Positions 9,711 through 20,935 of a stretch of 64,000 nucleotides of DNA are shown here, one piece after another. This DNA comes from Butyriboletus loyo (taxonomy: Eukaryota; Basidiomycota; Agaricomycetes; Boletales; Boletaceae), in the NCBI GenBank assembly GCA_038093515.1, contig JBBPSI010000144.1:1-64000 (forward strand), in the 5' to 3' direction. The translations under genes were made by a program, and so were the position numbers. The stretch's first letter is position 1, and each line of letters opens with the position of its first letter. The notes below the pieces were generated by a model that worked only from the letters and a program-made list of their open reading frames with translations, had not been told where the DNA came from and searched no databases.

Positions 9711-10724
9711 ATGAGATCTATCTCCTCCACTCAAAAGAATACCATCTTAACCATGCTTGATTCTGGACATTCTTCTTGCTTCATTACCTCCACCACTGGC
9801 CTTCATACTTCCACCATCTCTAGGCTTCATTCCAAGGAGCATTCTACTCTGCAAAAGTCCACTGGAGGTCATCCATCCAAGCCCCTCCACCAATATCTGC
9901 CATGCATCCATCTCATCTCTACTCACAAGGCAGAAAATGCTGTCCAAGTGACCAAAGCTCTCACAAATATTATCAACCAACCCCTCAATCCCAACACAGT
10001 ATGCCAGCACTTGAAAAAATCTGGTATGAAAGCTGTGGTCAAGCAAAGATGACCTATTCTCTCTGCCAGGCATTGCAAGGCAAGACTAGACTTTGCCTAT
10101 GCTCACAAAGATTGGACTCTGGAGGACTGGAAGAAAGTAGTATGGTCTGATGAGACTAAAATCAATTGCCTAGGGTCAGATGGATGCAAATGAGTGTGGA
10201 AAAAGCCAGGGAAGAGGCTTAGTGATAGACTGGTGGAGCGGACACTTAAGTTTGGAGGAGGTTCTGTGATGATGTGGGGCTGTATGAGTTAGGAGGGGGT
10301 TTGGTATGCCACCAAGATTGATGGTAGGATGGATGGGAACCTGTACCTTCAAATTTTGAAGGATGAACTTCAAGATTCCCTTCAGTATTATGGTCTCAAT
10401 CCTCCTGACACCATTTTCCAACAAGACAATGACCCCAAGCACACCTGCAAGAAGGTCAAGGAGTGGCTAGATGAATAGTATTTTAGTACTATGGTTTGGC
10501 CAGCACAGTCTCCTGATCTTAACCCAATAGAACATGCCTGGGGCTATCTCAAGAGAAGACTTGCAGAGTATGAACACCCCCCCAAGGAAATACTGGAGTT
10601 GTGGGAGAGAATTCAGGTGGAGTGGGACAAGATACCAGTTGCAGAGTGTCAGAAGTTGATTGAAAGCATGCCTAGGAGGATTCAGGCAGTGCTCAAGGCC
10701 AAAGGAGGCTATACCAAGTATTGA
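9711..10724 (+). pseudogene. Tc1 transposase with four in-frame stops
   Basis: A single reading frame of 337 residues, typical of Tc1 transposases, from ATG (MRSISSTQKN) to GGYTKY. The N-terminal half is the helix-turn-helix DNA-binding region. The catalytic DD34E triad is visible: Asp in VWSDETK, Asp in FQQDNDPKH, and Glu in NPIEHAW, with exactly 34 residues between the last two. Stops at about 10050 (TGA), 10189 (TGA), 10290 (TAG) and 10477 (TAG) each lie one transition away from Arg, Trp or Gln. There are no frame changes. It would cut and paste at TA but is dead here. Confidence 0.92.
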
Positions 10725-10968
10725 TATCTCCCAAATACCCTTCTTCCACCAAAAGTGAATAAACCCTTGCAATGGTATACCTGTTTTAGAATAGACATAT
10801 CTCCACAGCCACATGGCCACATCACATGACCCAGAAACCCATTTGTAGCCAGGAGGCAGTGCTATCACCCACCTCACCAACACTAAGTGGGATTCCCATG
10901 CCATCAGGTGCTACATGGCATCTAGTGCAAAATAGTGAAATATTGCAAGAGTTTTTTCACTCACTGTA

Positions 10969-11373
10969 AGTGTACATATGCTCACATGACATCACATAAC
11001 CTGTTGAGATTCTAATCACATGATTGCACATGATCTAAGAGTGATCATGTGATCCACTTACATCACTATTCTACCCAAGAAACAACTAGCCTACCCAAGG
11101 TAAGTGAGGTAAGTGAGCCAGACTCAACACATCTAAAAACCTATCCAAGCCAAAGGCTATCTTTTGAACCTCTGTTTGGATATAGTGTGATGCTAATGCT
11201 TATGAAACAACTCCTTTTGGAGGCAATGGTGACACCAAGCCTCAGAACTTAGTCAAAACTCCTTTTGGTACATACATGTATACAACATTGCTACTGAAGT
11301 ATGCTTGGCCCATTGCATGCAGGTCATTGATGAGGTTATCCAGACACAGAAGCTGTACTGAATCCAATCCACT
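10969..11373. other. 405-bp AT-rich sequence, nothing recognised
   Basis: This lies between the Tc1-B end and the stop codon of the broken host gene. Short CACATG/CATGTG words occur, but I see no gene, LTR end or inverted repeat that I can support. It may be the 3' flank of the host gene. Confidence 0.5.
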
Positions 11374-11598
11374 TCATAACTCACTGATATGTCTTAAGGC
11401 TGCACTGAAGACAGGACTATATTCTGCCACCTTGAAACCTCGCTCTGGGCCCCTTTTTAGATTATTCAATACCCACCATAATACCACAACACCAAAAGTG
11501 ATGAGCTTGTCAAAATTCAGATTGTCAAAAGGAAGGATCTTATGTAGTTTGCCCAATGGAGGCCAGATGGCCTTGATGAGTATTGTTGTCAAGGTGGG
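11374..11598 (-). pseudogene. Broken host gene, C-terminal exon part
   Basis: Minus-strand open frame of 74 codons ending at a stop at 11374-11376. It continues in frame across the A2 insertion into 20787-20830 once A2 and one GTGGG duplication are removed (LNHPTLTTILIKAIWPP). The segment with HPTLTTILIKAIWPP, then VLNNLKRG and FKVAEYSPVFSAALRHI resembles, from memory, the C-terminal part of the fungal DUF6532 family; this is a weak family assignment. It is not transposon-like and appears to be host sequence. A2 and Tc1-A disrupt it. Confidence 0.6.
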
Positions 11599-12095
11599 TG
11601 TTATAATTGTACCTCTTATAACCATCTTTTGCATTTGGACTTCGTCATATTTCTCTTTCAAAGGTCACGTGACTCAACGCACGTGATCGTGGGATTATAC
11701 ATGTGACCACAGGCTGACTAAGCATATGATGTCACAGTCCAGACCAGCCCAGACTCTATGACATCATGCCTCATGTATTTAATCTCCGTTTGCTTCTCTT
11801 CTTTTTGATCGCCATTGACTTCTATTTCTCATCATCGTCGACCCGTGACTCTTCTTGTATATACATGTATAGTAACTAGTCTCACGCACAGCTTGGTCTG
11901 TGTGCATTCCCTTGTAATATAAAAGGGCTTGTGGTTGTGGCTAGGATTCCCTAGCTTTAACCACTTGTCTTATTCACTGGCAACAGTTGAGAGATTAAGG
12001 CTTGAGCTATCCTCATTACACCTCACCAGTACTTGTGTAGCACTGTGACAGTTGCGGAACCCCATGTGACTTGATAACATCGTTGTCTCGTAACA
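11599..12095 (+). repeat. A2 5' LTR (subtype A-II, 497 bp)
   Basis: Starts TGTTATAATTGTACC and ends TCTCGTAACA. Contains paired CACGTG sites, the GCACAG/CTGTGT arm pair, TATAAAA at 11918-11924 and AGCTTTAACCA (11953-11963), which pairs with the priming site at 12098-12108. Confidence 0.94.
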
Positions 12096-13817
12096 CTTGG
12101 TTAAAGCTTCTGATACACACCCGGTTCCCAGGGCAGGGATAGACTCTAGTACGCTTCCGCTTGAAGGAGCAGTTATCTCACTGAAGAAAAATCCCAGTGC
12201 TCAGGGATAAGAGCCATCACTGTGTGTTCAGCAGTTTTCACTTTCTGATTGCCCCTGCGCTTTTAGGGGATCCCCTTGGAAGGGACGTTCTTCCTCTCAT
12301 CGTAACATACCTATCACATTTGTCATCGCTCCCTTTGGAGTTGATCATCCGTGCTAGGGTCGAGCCTAGTTTGTGTAGAGTGGCACAGAGACCCCCAAAT
12401 CCCTGTAATTGAGCTTATATTGTTGTGTTAGTCCCTGCAGTGACATGGGAGGTAGAGCATCAGTATTTGCAAAGTAGTACTCGTTAAGTTTTTGCCCATT
12501 TCGGTTCATTACCAAACCAGACTTCGTCGGAGATACTACCTCCATTCGAAAAAATATTTCCTTTGTTCTACTTGCTGTAGAATTCCCCAGAGTTCCTTTG
12601 GAAGATAGGGGACAGTAAGGAAGACTATATCTCGTAGCTTCTTTTTTGTATTTGCTGAAGAAAACCGGTTGTTGCTGAAGAAAAAAATAAATTGCTGATG
12701 AACACTTTGGAAATTGCCATTTTTGTATCAATAGCCGCTTGTGTCTTTTTCATCACAATCCTTGTCTTTGGCCTAAAAATCTTTACGGCTATCATCACCA
12801 ATCAAGCACAACCCTACACCATCACCCTCTCATTCAATAAACATAAATTTACCACTAAACTTGTTACAGTTTTACCCCTAAGCGTACCCTGCCACTCGTT
12901 TTCCCATGCTCATGCATCCCCGCCGTCTCTGCTGTCCTGCGATGCTGTTCATCGCCTGCCCCTAGTCGCCTAGTGGACATTATCCACTTCCCTGGTCGTT
13001 CTGCAAGTCTCAGTGTCGCTACACTAAGATAGCCCCTGTCTCGTCGCCCCATCAGGCCGGACCTTCAGCTGAGCTGTCGCATTCTTTCATTTCTTATCCA
13101 ATGACATTTGGTTCATCACATGACAAGCACGTGATTAGATTACGATGCGTCTTTACCTTCACATCAAGACCTGTATCCAAGGGCTCCACCATTTGCATCC
13201 CCTTTGCCCTGTGGGCCGTACCTTGTGGACATCATCACTTTGCATTCTGCTCTTCCTATTCATTGACGATGTCGCCACTTTGCTTGGAGCTTTGCTCCCT
13301 CGTTACCAGCACTTTGCCGTTCCATCATTTGCCGTTATGACTCGACGCGACTCATAACCCTTTGCCCTTGCTGCCACACACAGCTTGGTCTGTGCACGAT
13401 ACTTAGAAGTATATATACGTGTACTTAGACTAGTACGACTTCTCTAGCTAATTCTACGCATCTATCAAGTGCATAGTAATCTAGCAATATACCCATTCCT
13501 CTTGCCGATAAAGCCGATAAGAGTCAGGTTGATCTCGACAGGCAGTCACCTTTCGATATCTCCCGACACTTGCTTTGCAAGACACCCGATAGCATCGTTA
13601 CGTGAGTTGGCTAGTTTCCTCATTAAGGCTCGAGCCCCTATAAGTGCTTGCTTGCTAGCTATTGTGCACTTACAGCGTAACAAAACTCTCCATTCCCACC
13701 GATCAAAACCCTCAGGGCGACAGTGAATTTTCCGATCATGAGTGGGATCGACCAACCTGGTAAATAAATCTGGGTTCAGAAACCTCGGAGGACTTTCTGA
13801 TTGACGAGGAAAAGAGG
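12096..13817 (+). other. A2 5' leader with self-priming site
   Basis: The leader is interrupted by LTR C. TGGTTAAAGCT (12098-12108) starts two bases after the LTR and is an 11-base complement of LTR segment 11953-11963. Compared with A1, the one changed base is compensated in both partners. No gene is supported in the leader. Confidence 0.6.
12862..13682 (+). repeat. Solo LTR, family C (821 bp)
   Basis: TGTTACAGTTTTACC to CAGCGTAACA, flanked by AAACT (12857-12861, 13683-13687). It shares structure with the copies at 44779 and 47843, including the GCACAG..GGTCTGTGC arms and a TATATA box. No internal region of family C occurs in the window. Confidence 0.92.
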
Positions 13818-14702
13818 ATGTCGGATCCAGGGCCATCTCATACACCACATGCTCCAGTTCCCGGATACGATGACCAAACCCTGCGTGCCCTCTTCGCACA
13901 GTGGTTGGAAAAAGATCAGCAAGGAGGAATTTCAAAAAAGGTTGCTGACTCAGGAGAATGGGATGGCGATCAGGAAAAGTTCCACCACTGGTGGACCTCC
14001 CTCAAGGTCTGAGTCTCTGTTAACAATTGGAGAACCGACAAACTCCATACTGTGGCAGTTCTTAGCTGCATTAAGGGTAAAGGCCAAGACTTTTCTCAAA
14101 TCCTCTTAGAAGACTATGTCACCAATGAGGAAAGATACATCGACCCCAAAGATAGACCTAGGGGAAAAAAGGGAGATCTGGCATGGCCCGATTGGGACAA
14201 CCTTCAGGACACCATATGGAGCCATTTCCAGATAGACATCTTGGCACACCAGGCATTAATCAAATTGACAGCCCTTACCCAGGGTCAACAACAAATCGAT
14301 GGATTCCTTGAGAGGTTCAAGGTCCTCTATCGTCAATCAGAGTGCGAGCCAAAACATGCTCTCGAACTCCTCAAGCGTGCTGTAAAGTATGAAATATACA
14401 AGCAGGTCTGCTTGTCTGTTGACGAAGAAACATTGACAGATTTCTCCCTCCTTACAGAGGAAATTTGGAGGATGGGCCAAGTCTTTGAGCAGATGCAGGC
14501 CGAAAGGAGAAACAGGCAAGCCCGACAATGGCAGCCTTATTCCCAACAGCCTCAACGGAGTTACCTGGCTCCTAAAGGACCTCCTCCCAGCTATACTGCT
14601 GTCGGGACTCAACCAGGGCGTGGTGCCCTGATGGATCTTAGCGCCCAGCAATCAGGTCCCGGAACTAGGACTTGCTTTGGCTGCAGCAACGTCGGGCACA
14701 TC

Positions 14703-15129
14703 TGTTACGGTAGTGGTATACTTTTTCCACCCACTACCACTTGGACTACTTCACTCGCCTAGCCTTTCGCTAGTGCCCTTTGAGTGGTATGAACCGCTTT
14801 AGCTTAAGTCATCATTTCTCGCACATGGATGCGCTTTCTTTCATACTCCGGAATCTTCTGGAATATTCCTTCCACATTTGTAGTTTCCTTCTCGCATCTC
14901 GATTAGGAACATGGTCTGTGCGCAGACCCCAGTAGTATAAAGACCCGGTCTTTACACCATGTACGCTATCTAGTTCTACGCAGTCCACTGCTAGCAATTA
15001 GTTCGCTTCCAGACTCTTAGTGTGCGCACTAAGACATAGTCTGAGACTTCTCCCAGAATCGTCTCCCGAGTCCTGCAGCTACTCCAGAGTGCCGCCTAGT
15101 CGTTCTAGTTGTTAGCGCCAAGCGTAACA
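14703..15129 (+). repeat. Solo LTR, family B (427 bp), in A2 gag
   Basis: TGTTACGGTAGTGG to CAGCGTAACA, flanked by ACATC (14698-14702, 15130-15134). Many C-to-T type changes compared with other B LTRs. Confidence 0.94.
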
Positions 15130-15439
15130 ACATCCGCCCCAATTGTCCTCAGAACCCTAACTGTCAGGACAAAGCCGGTTCCAATGCTCACCCAAAAGTA
15201 CAGCAGCAATGGATCCAGCAAGCCAATGGAATGTACGTACAAGGCTGGGTTCCAGTCAACTCCGCGGAGGTAACCCCTCCAAACAATTCATATCAGTCAA
15301 GGCCTTTACCAGCACCACCTGTGGTTGGAGCACCACAACAAGGAGAAACCTCCCAGCGTGCTGTGTACATGGGAGAAGACACAAGGGCTTACTGGGCAGA
15401 TTTATTTGCCTGTGAAGCAAAGGAAAAGGCCACACGGTC

Positions 15440-15446
15440 TTTAAAA
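15440..15446 (+). promoter_or_regulatory. Putative -1 frameshift site (TTTAAAA) in A2
   Basis: The heptamer is immediately followed by the gag stop TAG (15447-15449). Slipping back one base reads FKIEKLLSAGV, which is the Pol frame. Same position as in A1. Confidence 0.62.
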
Positions 15447-16729
15447 TAGAGAAGTTGCTTAGTGCAGGGGTGTCTAAGGGACGGAACAATATTTCTTCTT
15501 CTTTTCGAAATTCTTTCTCTTCACTATGTACATTTTCGGACTCTAACATAGACGGAAATGAACTTTTAGATAAGGAACCTGAGTTGTCAATTAGTTCAGT
15601 GTTTACAAATTCGTCTTCGGATGTAAGCGTAGATATTCCTGAATTGGTTGATTGCAAAGGGGATGATGATTCTTTCCCATGTATAACAAATATGTCTATA
15701 GAACCTGAAAGAGAGTCTCTGATTGGGAGCTCGGCGCCAGGAAAGAGTGTGCTTAATTCTCTTTTGAGACAAATGAACACGTGATCTTCACTTTCTTCCT
15801 CTTCTAATTATAAAGCCCCTACAAAATCTTCTCTGATGTTTGGTGGAGATTATTCCCCAGTGGTGAAAATCACATACCAGTCAAACGCTACTTGGCGGAC
15901 TTGGCTTTGCTGGATACAGGAGCAGTTAACACCTTCATCGACAAAAACTATTGCGATACACGCAAAATTGATTTGATTCCATTACCAAACTCCATGGAGG
16001 TTATCAATGCCGACAGCTCTAAAGGAGCGATAGGTCGCATTATGCACAAAGCTTCCTTGTTTATGGAAATTGATGGACATTACGAAGCCATTGAGGCCTA
16101 TGTTTTGCTTCTTGGTTCTCACCAAATGATTATTGGCTATGATTGGTTCGCATGCCATAATCCGGACATTGATTGGCATTTCAAATCTATTTCTTTCAAT
16201 CATTGTTCCCCTTATTGTAAAGTTATTGCAGAATCTATTTCTTCTTCGAACCTTACTTCTTGCTGTACAATAGAATCCGGAGTTGCCGAAAAGGTACCTG
16301 CTGTATTTCACGATTACTTAGATGTTTTCTCCGAGGATGAGGCAGCAAGAATGCCTGAGCGGAAACCTTGGGATCATGCAATAGATCTCAAGCCCGATTT
16401 TGTACCGAAAAAGGGCTGCATCATTCCAATGTCCAATGAAGAACAAGACCAAATCAGGAGTTTCATGGAAAAAGAACTAAAAAAGGGTTACATAAGACCA
16501 TCAAAGTCACCTCAGACGGCCCCTGTGTTCTTTATTCCCAAGAAAACTGGAGACAAGCGATTGGTCATGGACTACCATTATTTAAACGATGGAACCATTA
16601 AAAACAGTTACCCGTTACCCCTTATCCCGCAGTTAATTGATAGGCTTAAAGGTGCTGATATCTTTACTGCATTGGATCTCTGATGGGGATTTAATAACAT
16701 CTGTATTAAGGAAGGAGACAAGTGGAAAG

Positions 16730-17249
16730 TGTTATAATCATAACATTTTATTTGTACACTTCGTACACTTTCAATTCGGACTTAGTCATTTTCACTTTCA
16801 AAGGTCACGTGACATAGTGCACGTGATCGTGGGAACTTACATGTGATCTCTTGCTGACTAAGCATATGATGTCATGGCCTAGACCAGGCCTAGACTCTAT
16901 GACGTCACGACACATGTATTTAATCTCCGTTTACTTCTCTTCTTTTTGATCCCCGCGCCTCGTGTGGTTAATCACCGTTGCGCTTCTCTTCTTTAGTCTA
17001 TCCATGTATAGTAGTTTATCTCACGCACAGCATGGTCTGTGCGCGTCCTTGTACAATATAAAAGGGCTCGTGGTTAGACTAGGATTCCCTAGTTTTAACC
17101 ACTTGTCTATTCGCTGGCAACAGTTGAGGATTAAGTTGAAGCTCCTTGATTCCATCTTGCCAGGTCTTTGTGTAGACCTGCAACTGTAGTGGGACCTCGT
17201 GTGAAAGGGTACTACGTGCTAGCATTCGACTGCGCGTTGCCTCGCAACA
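16730..17249 (+). repeat. Solo LTR, family A-I (520 bp), in A2 RT
   Basis: TGTTATAATCATAAC to CTCGCAACA, flanked by GAAAG (16725-16729, 17250-17254). Removing it restores the Trp-Lys-Ala-Thr-Phe context of RT. GCACAG/CTGTGC hairpin at 17025-17042, TATA at about 17056. Confidence 0.95.
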
Positions 17250-18716
17250 GAAAGCCACGTTCATTACACCAATCGGGGCTTATGAACCCACCGTCATGTA
17301 CTTTGGGCTTACCAACTCTCCGCCCACCTTCCAAAATATGATGAACGACATATTCAACAACATGTATGCTTGCATCATCATTTATATTGATGACATTATG
17401 ATATTTACAAAAGGGAAAACGAGGGCAGAGCATGAGGAAAAAGTAAAGAAAGTACTCCAATGCCTTCGAGAAAATGATCTATATGTAAAACCAGAAAAAT
17501 GTGTATTCTCTTCAGACAAAGTAGACTTTTTAGGTATGACAGTTTCCAGGAATGGTGTTGAAATGCAGTCGAAGAAGACAGATGCCATCCGAGACTGGCC
17601 AACGCCCTCGCGTCTGAAGCAGGTTCAAGCGTTCCTGGGACTATGTAACTATTATCGAAGATTCATCGAGGGCTTTTCGGAGATTGCCCGACCCCTCAAT
17701 AACTTAACAAAAAAGGATACTCCTTTCAAATGGGGTAATGATGAACAAACGGCGTTTGACACGCTGAAAAAGAAGTTTCACACAGCGCCCTTATTAGCCT
17801 ACCCAGATCGTGACAAGGAGATGCGGGTAGAAACGGATGCTTCGGATATAGCAGTGGGTGCCGTCCTTTCCGTAAAAGGAGTGGATGATCTTTGGTGACC
17901 CTGTGCATTCCTTTCCCACTCTTTCAATGCTGCGGAACAGAATTATCCGATTTACGATAAAGAACTGCTGGCAGTAATACATGCCTTGGAAGAATGGCGA
18001 CATTATTTAATTGGCAGAGAAGGGTTTGAGATCTGGACAGATCACAAGAACCTTGAGTACTGGAAGAAGCTGCAAACGCTGTCGGGAAGACAAGCATGAT
18101 GGCATGCGCTTCTCCAGGAATTCAATTATTTATTTGTTTACAAACCAGGCTCAACCAATGGCAGAGCAGATGCGTTATCGCGTTGAGCAGACCACGGTGA
18201 AGCCGTTACGGACCATAATACCAATATTATGGTACTTCCACCGAACCTTTTCCTTAATAAAGTTTCTCTTTCTTCTTCCTTTTATGATACATTACAAAAA
18301 GAATCTGAAAAACAAAAACAAAAAGAAATACCTGGATTTTATTACGATACAGATCAATCTGTATTTATTAATGAAAAGAAAAAAGTCTTCATGCCTGAGG
18401 CACTTAGGATACAATTACTTAACATCTGCCATGATTTGCCGATAGCTGGATATTCGGGTCAGGCCTGGACAGCTCACCTTCTCACACAGCATTTCACATG
18501 GCCTGGTGTTACAAAGGACATTAAACGTTATGTAGATAGCTGCCAAGCATGCGCCCTCACAAAGGGTAAGCAAAAAGCACTGGCAGGAAAACTGTTACCA
18601 CTTCCCACAGCTAGTCATCCATGGGAAGCCATTTCTGTTGATTTTGTTACCAGACTTCCTTCTTCGAACAGCTTTGATGCCATTTGTACGATAGTGGATC
18701 GCTTCTCCAAGGAAGT

Positions 18717-19214
18717 TGTTATGAGACAACGATGTTATCAAGTCACATGGGGTTCTGCGACTGTCGCAGTTATACACAGTAACTGGCGAGGTGTAATGAG
18801 GATAGCTTCAGGCCTTAATCTCTCAACTGTTGCCAGCGAATAAGACAAGTGGTTAAAGCTAGGGAATCCTAGCTGCAACCACAAGCCTTTTTATATTACA
18901 GGGGAATGTGCACAGACCATGCAGTGCATGAGACTAGTTACTATACATGTACGTATGAAGAAGTCACGAGTCGACGATGATGAAAAATAGAAGTCAACGG
19001 TGATCAAAAAAGAAGAGAAGCAAATGGAGATTAAATACATGAGGCGTGATGTCATAGAGTCTGGGCTAGTCTGGACCATGACATCATATGCTTAGTCAGC
19101 CTGTGATTACATGTATAATCCCACAATCACGTGCGCAAAGTCACGTGACCTTTTGAAAGAGAAATATGATGAAGTCCAAACGCAAAGATAGTTATAAGAG
19201 ATACGATTATAACA
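18717..19214 (-). repeat. Solo LTR, family A-II (498 bp), in A2 integrase
   Basis: Minus orientation, TGTTATGAGACAACG to GATTATAACA, flanked by GAAGT (18712-18716, 19215-19219). Confidence 0.94.
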
Positions 19215-20289
19215 GAAGTCGTTTATGTCCCTTGTAAGATGACTACCTCTTCCAAGGAGTTAGCTGCTATTTTTAGAGACAATGTTTGGTGCGTTCACGG
19301 ACTCCCTTGTACTATAGTTTCAGATTGTGGACCCCAGTTTGTATCGGACTTCACCACGGAGCTTTGCAAGCTTCTCGGCATTTCTCAAAAGATCTCTACA
19401 GCATACCATCCGCAATCTGATGGTCAAACTGAATGGATAAATAGGGAAATGGAGCAATATTTACGTACCTACGTGGCTAAAAAACAAGAAATGTGGGCTG
19501 ATTGGATCAAGATCGCCCAGTTTAATCACAATAATTCTCTTACCACCGCCACGGGTACCATTCCATTCACTATCACACGTAATTATTATCTGAGAATCAG
19601 ATTTGAAAAGACTTCCAACATGCTAGCCAGAGATTTCGCACGTAATGCTGGAAAAGCACATGCCGAGGTTAAAGAAGCATTGGAAGAAGCTCGCAAGTGC
19701 ATGGTATCACAGGCTGATAATAGACGATTGGATGCGCCCGATTACAAAGTGGGAGATAGTGTGTGGCTCAGTATGGAGAACCTAAAGTTACCGACACTGC
19801 ACGAAAACTCACGCAGCGTTGGATCGGTCCTTTTCAGATCAAGGCACTCAAGCTGAACACTGTCAAACTTCAGCTGCCAAGCAGCATGCAAATTCATCCC
19901 ATAGTCAATATTTCTCAAGTCAAACCCTACCGAGAAACCCTTCCAGGACAACCTGTTCTGCGTCCGGACCCAGTCAATGTCACAGATGAAGGATACTCGG
20001 AATTCAAGGTTGATTACATTGTCGCCTCTCGGATGAAACACAAGAAGTTGGAGTATTTGGTGCACTGGCGGGGCTATGACGAAACAGATCGCACATGGGA
20101 ACCAGTATCCAATCTGGGAAATTCGCAGGACGTAATCGCGGATTATCACCATGCCCACCCTTCCGCCCCTCGCCCCCTTCGTGGCCTATCACTTTTTGAA
20201 TTTTCTTCGCTGTTTAAAGAGTACGGTCCTGAGCACAGAACTCCCTATCAAGGAACTCGCTTGGAATACAAGTCCTAGGGGGGGGGAGG

Positions 20290-20786
20290 TGTTATAATTG
20301 TATCTCTTATAACCATCTTTTGCGTTTGGACTTCGTCATATTTCTCTTTCAAAGGTCACGTGACTCAATGCACGTGATCGTGGGATTATACATGTGACCA
20401 CAGGCTGACTAAGCATATGATGTCATGGTCCAGACTGGCCCAGACTCTATGACGTCATGCCTCATGTATTTAATCTCCGTTTGCTTCTCTTCTTTTTGAT
20501 CGCCGTCGACTTCTATTTCTCATCATCATCGACCCGTGACTCTTCTTGTATATACATGTATAGTAACTAGTCTCATGCACTGCTTGGTCTGTGTGCATTC
20601 CCTTGTAATATAAAAGGGCTTGTGGTTGTGGCTAGGATTCCCTAGCTTTAACCACTTGTCTTATTCACTGGCAACAGTTGAGAGATTAAGGCTTGAGCTA
20701 TCCTCATTACACCTCGCCAGTACCTGTGTAGCACTGCAACAGTTGCGGAACCCCATGTGACTTGATAACATTGTTGTCTTGTAACA
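20290..20786 (+). repeat. A2 3' LTR (A-II, 497 bp) with preceding purine tract
   Basis: A G-rich purine tract (about 20278-20288) directly before the LTR is a good plus-strand primer. The LTR has the same length as the 5' copy and differs from it mainly by transitions. Confidence 0.94.
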
Positions 20787-20933
20787 GTGGGGTGATTTAA
20801 CATTTCCCTGACAGTTTTGCCTGTCTGAAGCTGTGAAATTAGAGTTAACAGGAGTGTGTCAAGTCATCTAGCAAAACAAGATACTTACTGTAGTGGCTTT
20901 GTCAGCAAAGTTCCAGTCAAGAACCAGTTGGGC
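20787..20933 (-). pseudogene. Broken host gene, upstream exons and 58-nt intron
   Basis: On the minus strand, 20889-20933 encodes AQLVLDWNFADKATT. It is followed by GTAAGT at the start of a 58-nt segment (20831-20888), which contains CTAAT and ends TTTCACAG. Exon 20787-20830 then continues in frame (LQTGKTVREMLNHP) into 11374-11598. Donor, branch-like and acceptor signals and the short length fit a fungal intron. Upstream, the gene is cut by Tc1-A at a TA (20934-20935). Confidence 0.65.
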
Positions 20934-20935
20934 TA

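Larger units (their letters stand above)
8833..10966 (+). mobile_element. Tc1-B: full-length inactive Tc1 element
   Basis: Ends CAGTGAGTGAAAAAAC.. at 8833 and its inverse at 10966, flanked by TA (8831-8832, 10967-10968). The matching inverted ends extend beyond 60 bases. Removing the solo LTR at 8886-9406 and one copy of its target duplication leaves ~1608 bp, a normal Tc1 size. One transposase frame (9711-10724) is killed by four in-frame stops. Confidence 0.92.
13818..15449 (+). pseudogene. A2 Gag, one stop and one LTR insertion
   Basis: Starts at ATG 13818 (MSDPGPSHTP) and ends at 15449 with the same KATRSLK tail as A1. A TGA at 14010-14012 replaces the Trp of the KVWVSV context (TGG to TGA). 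A solo B LTR (14703-15129, TSD ACATC) splits the CCHC knuckle after CFGCSNVGHI; beyond it RPNC continues. Both halves stay in the same frame apart from these events. It is dead as a particle protein. Confidence 0.92.
15440..20278 (+). pseudogene. A2 Pol, multiply broken
   Basis: In order it has linker, protease (ALLDTGAVNTFIDKNY near 15907), RT (YIDD near 17382), RNase H, integrase zinc finger (HDLPIAGYSG..CQAC), integrase core (IVSDCGPQF; AYHPQSDGQT) and chromodomain (DYIVASRMKHKKLEYLVHWRGY..TWEP, near 20010-20130). Breaks: TGA at 15782; a 10-base deletion near 15897; TGA at 16681 and 17896; further stops near 18097 and 18184; and a one-base deletion near 19787. Solo LTRs at 16730-17249 (TSD GAAAG) and 18717-19214 (TSD GAAGT) also split it. 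Most stops fit CGA or TGG becoming TGA. Confidence 0.92.
11599..20786 (+). mobile_element. A2: complete but dead family A chromovirus
   Basis: LTR-to-LTR element flanked by GTGGG (11594-11598, 20787-20791). It contains solo LTRs at 12862, 14703, 16730 and 18717; without them it is ~6.9 kb. Its two 497-bp LTRs differ at about 20 sites, nearly all C/T or G/A, so it is old and has decayed by transitions. Gag and pol both carry stops. Confidence 0.94.

Noticed and set aside
10969..11373. A very decayed A-type LTR between Tc1-B and the host gene
   Set aside because: A few CACATG words recall mutated CACGTG sites, but no LTR ends, TATA or hairpin can be placed.
12096..12125. A tRNA primer binding site after the A LTR
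   Set aside because: The TGG start is suggestive, but the following bases lack the expected T-arm complement, while an 11-base match to the element's own R region, with covariation, explains it better.
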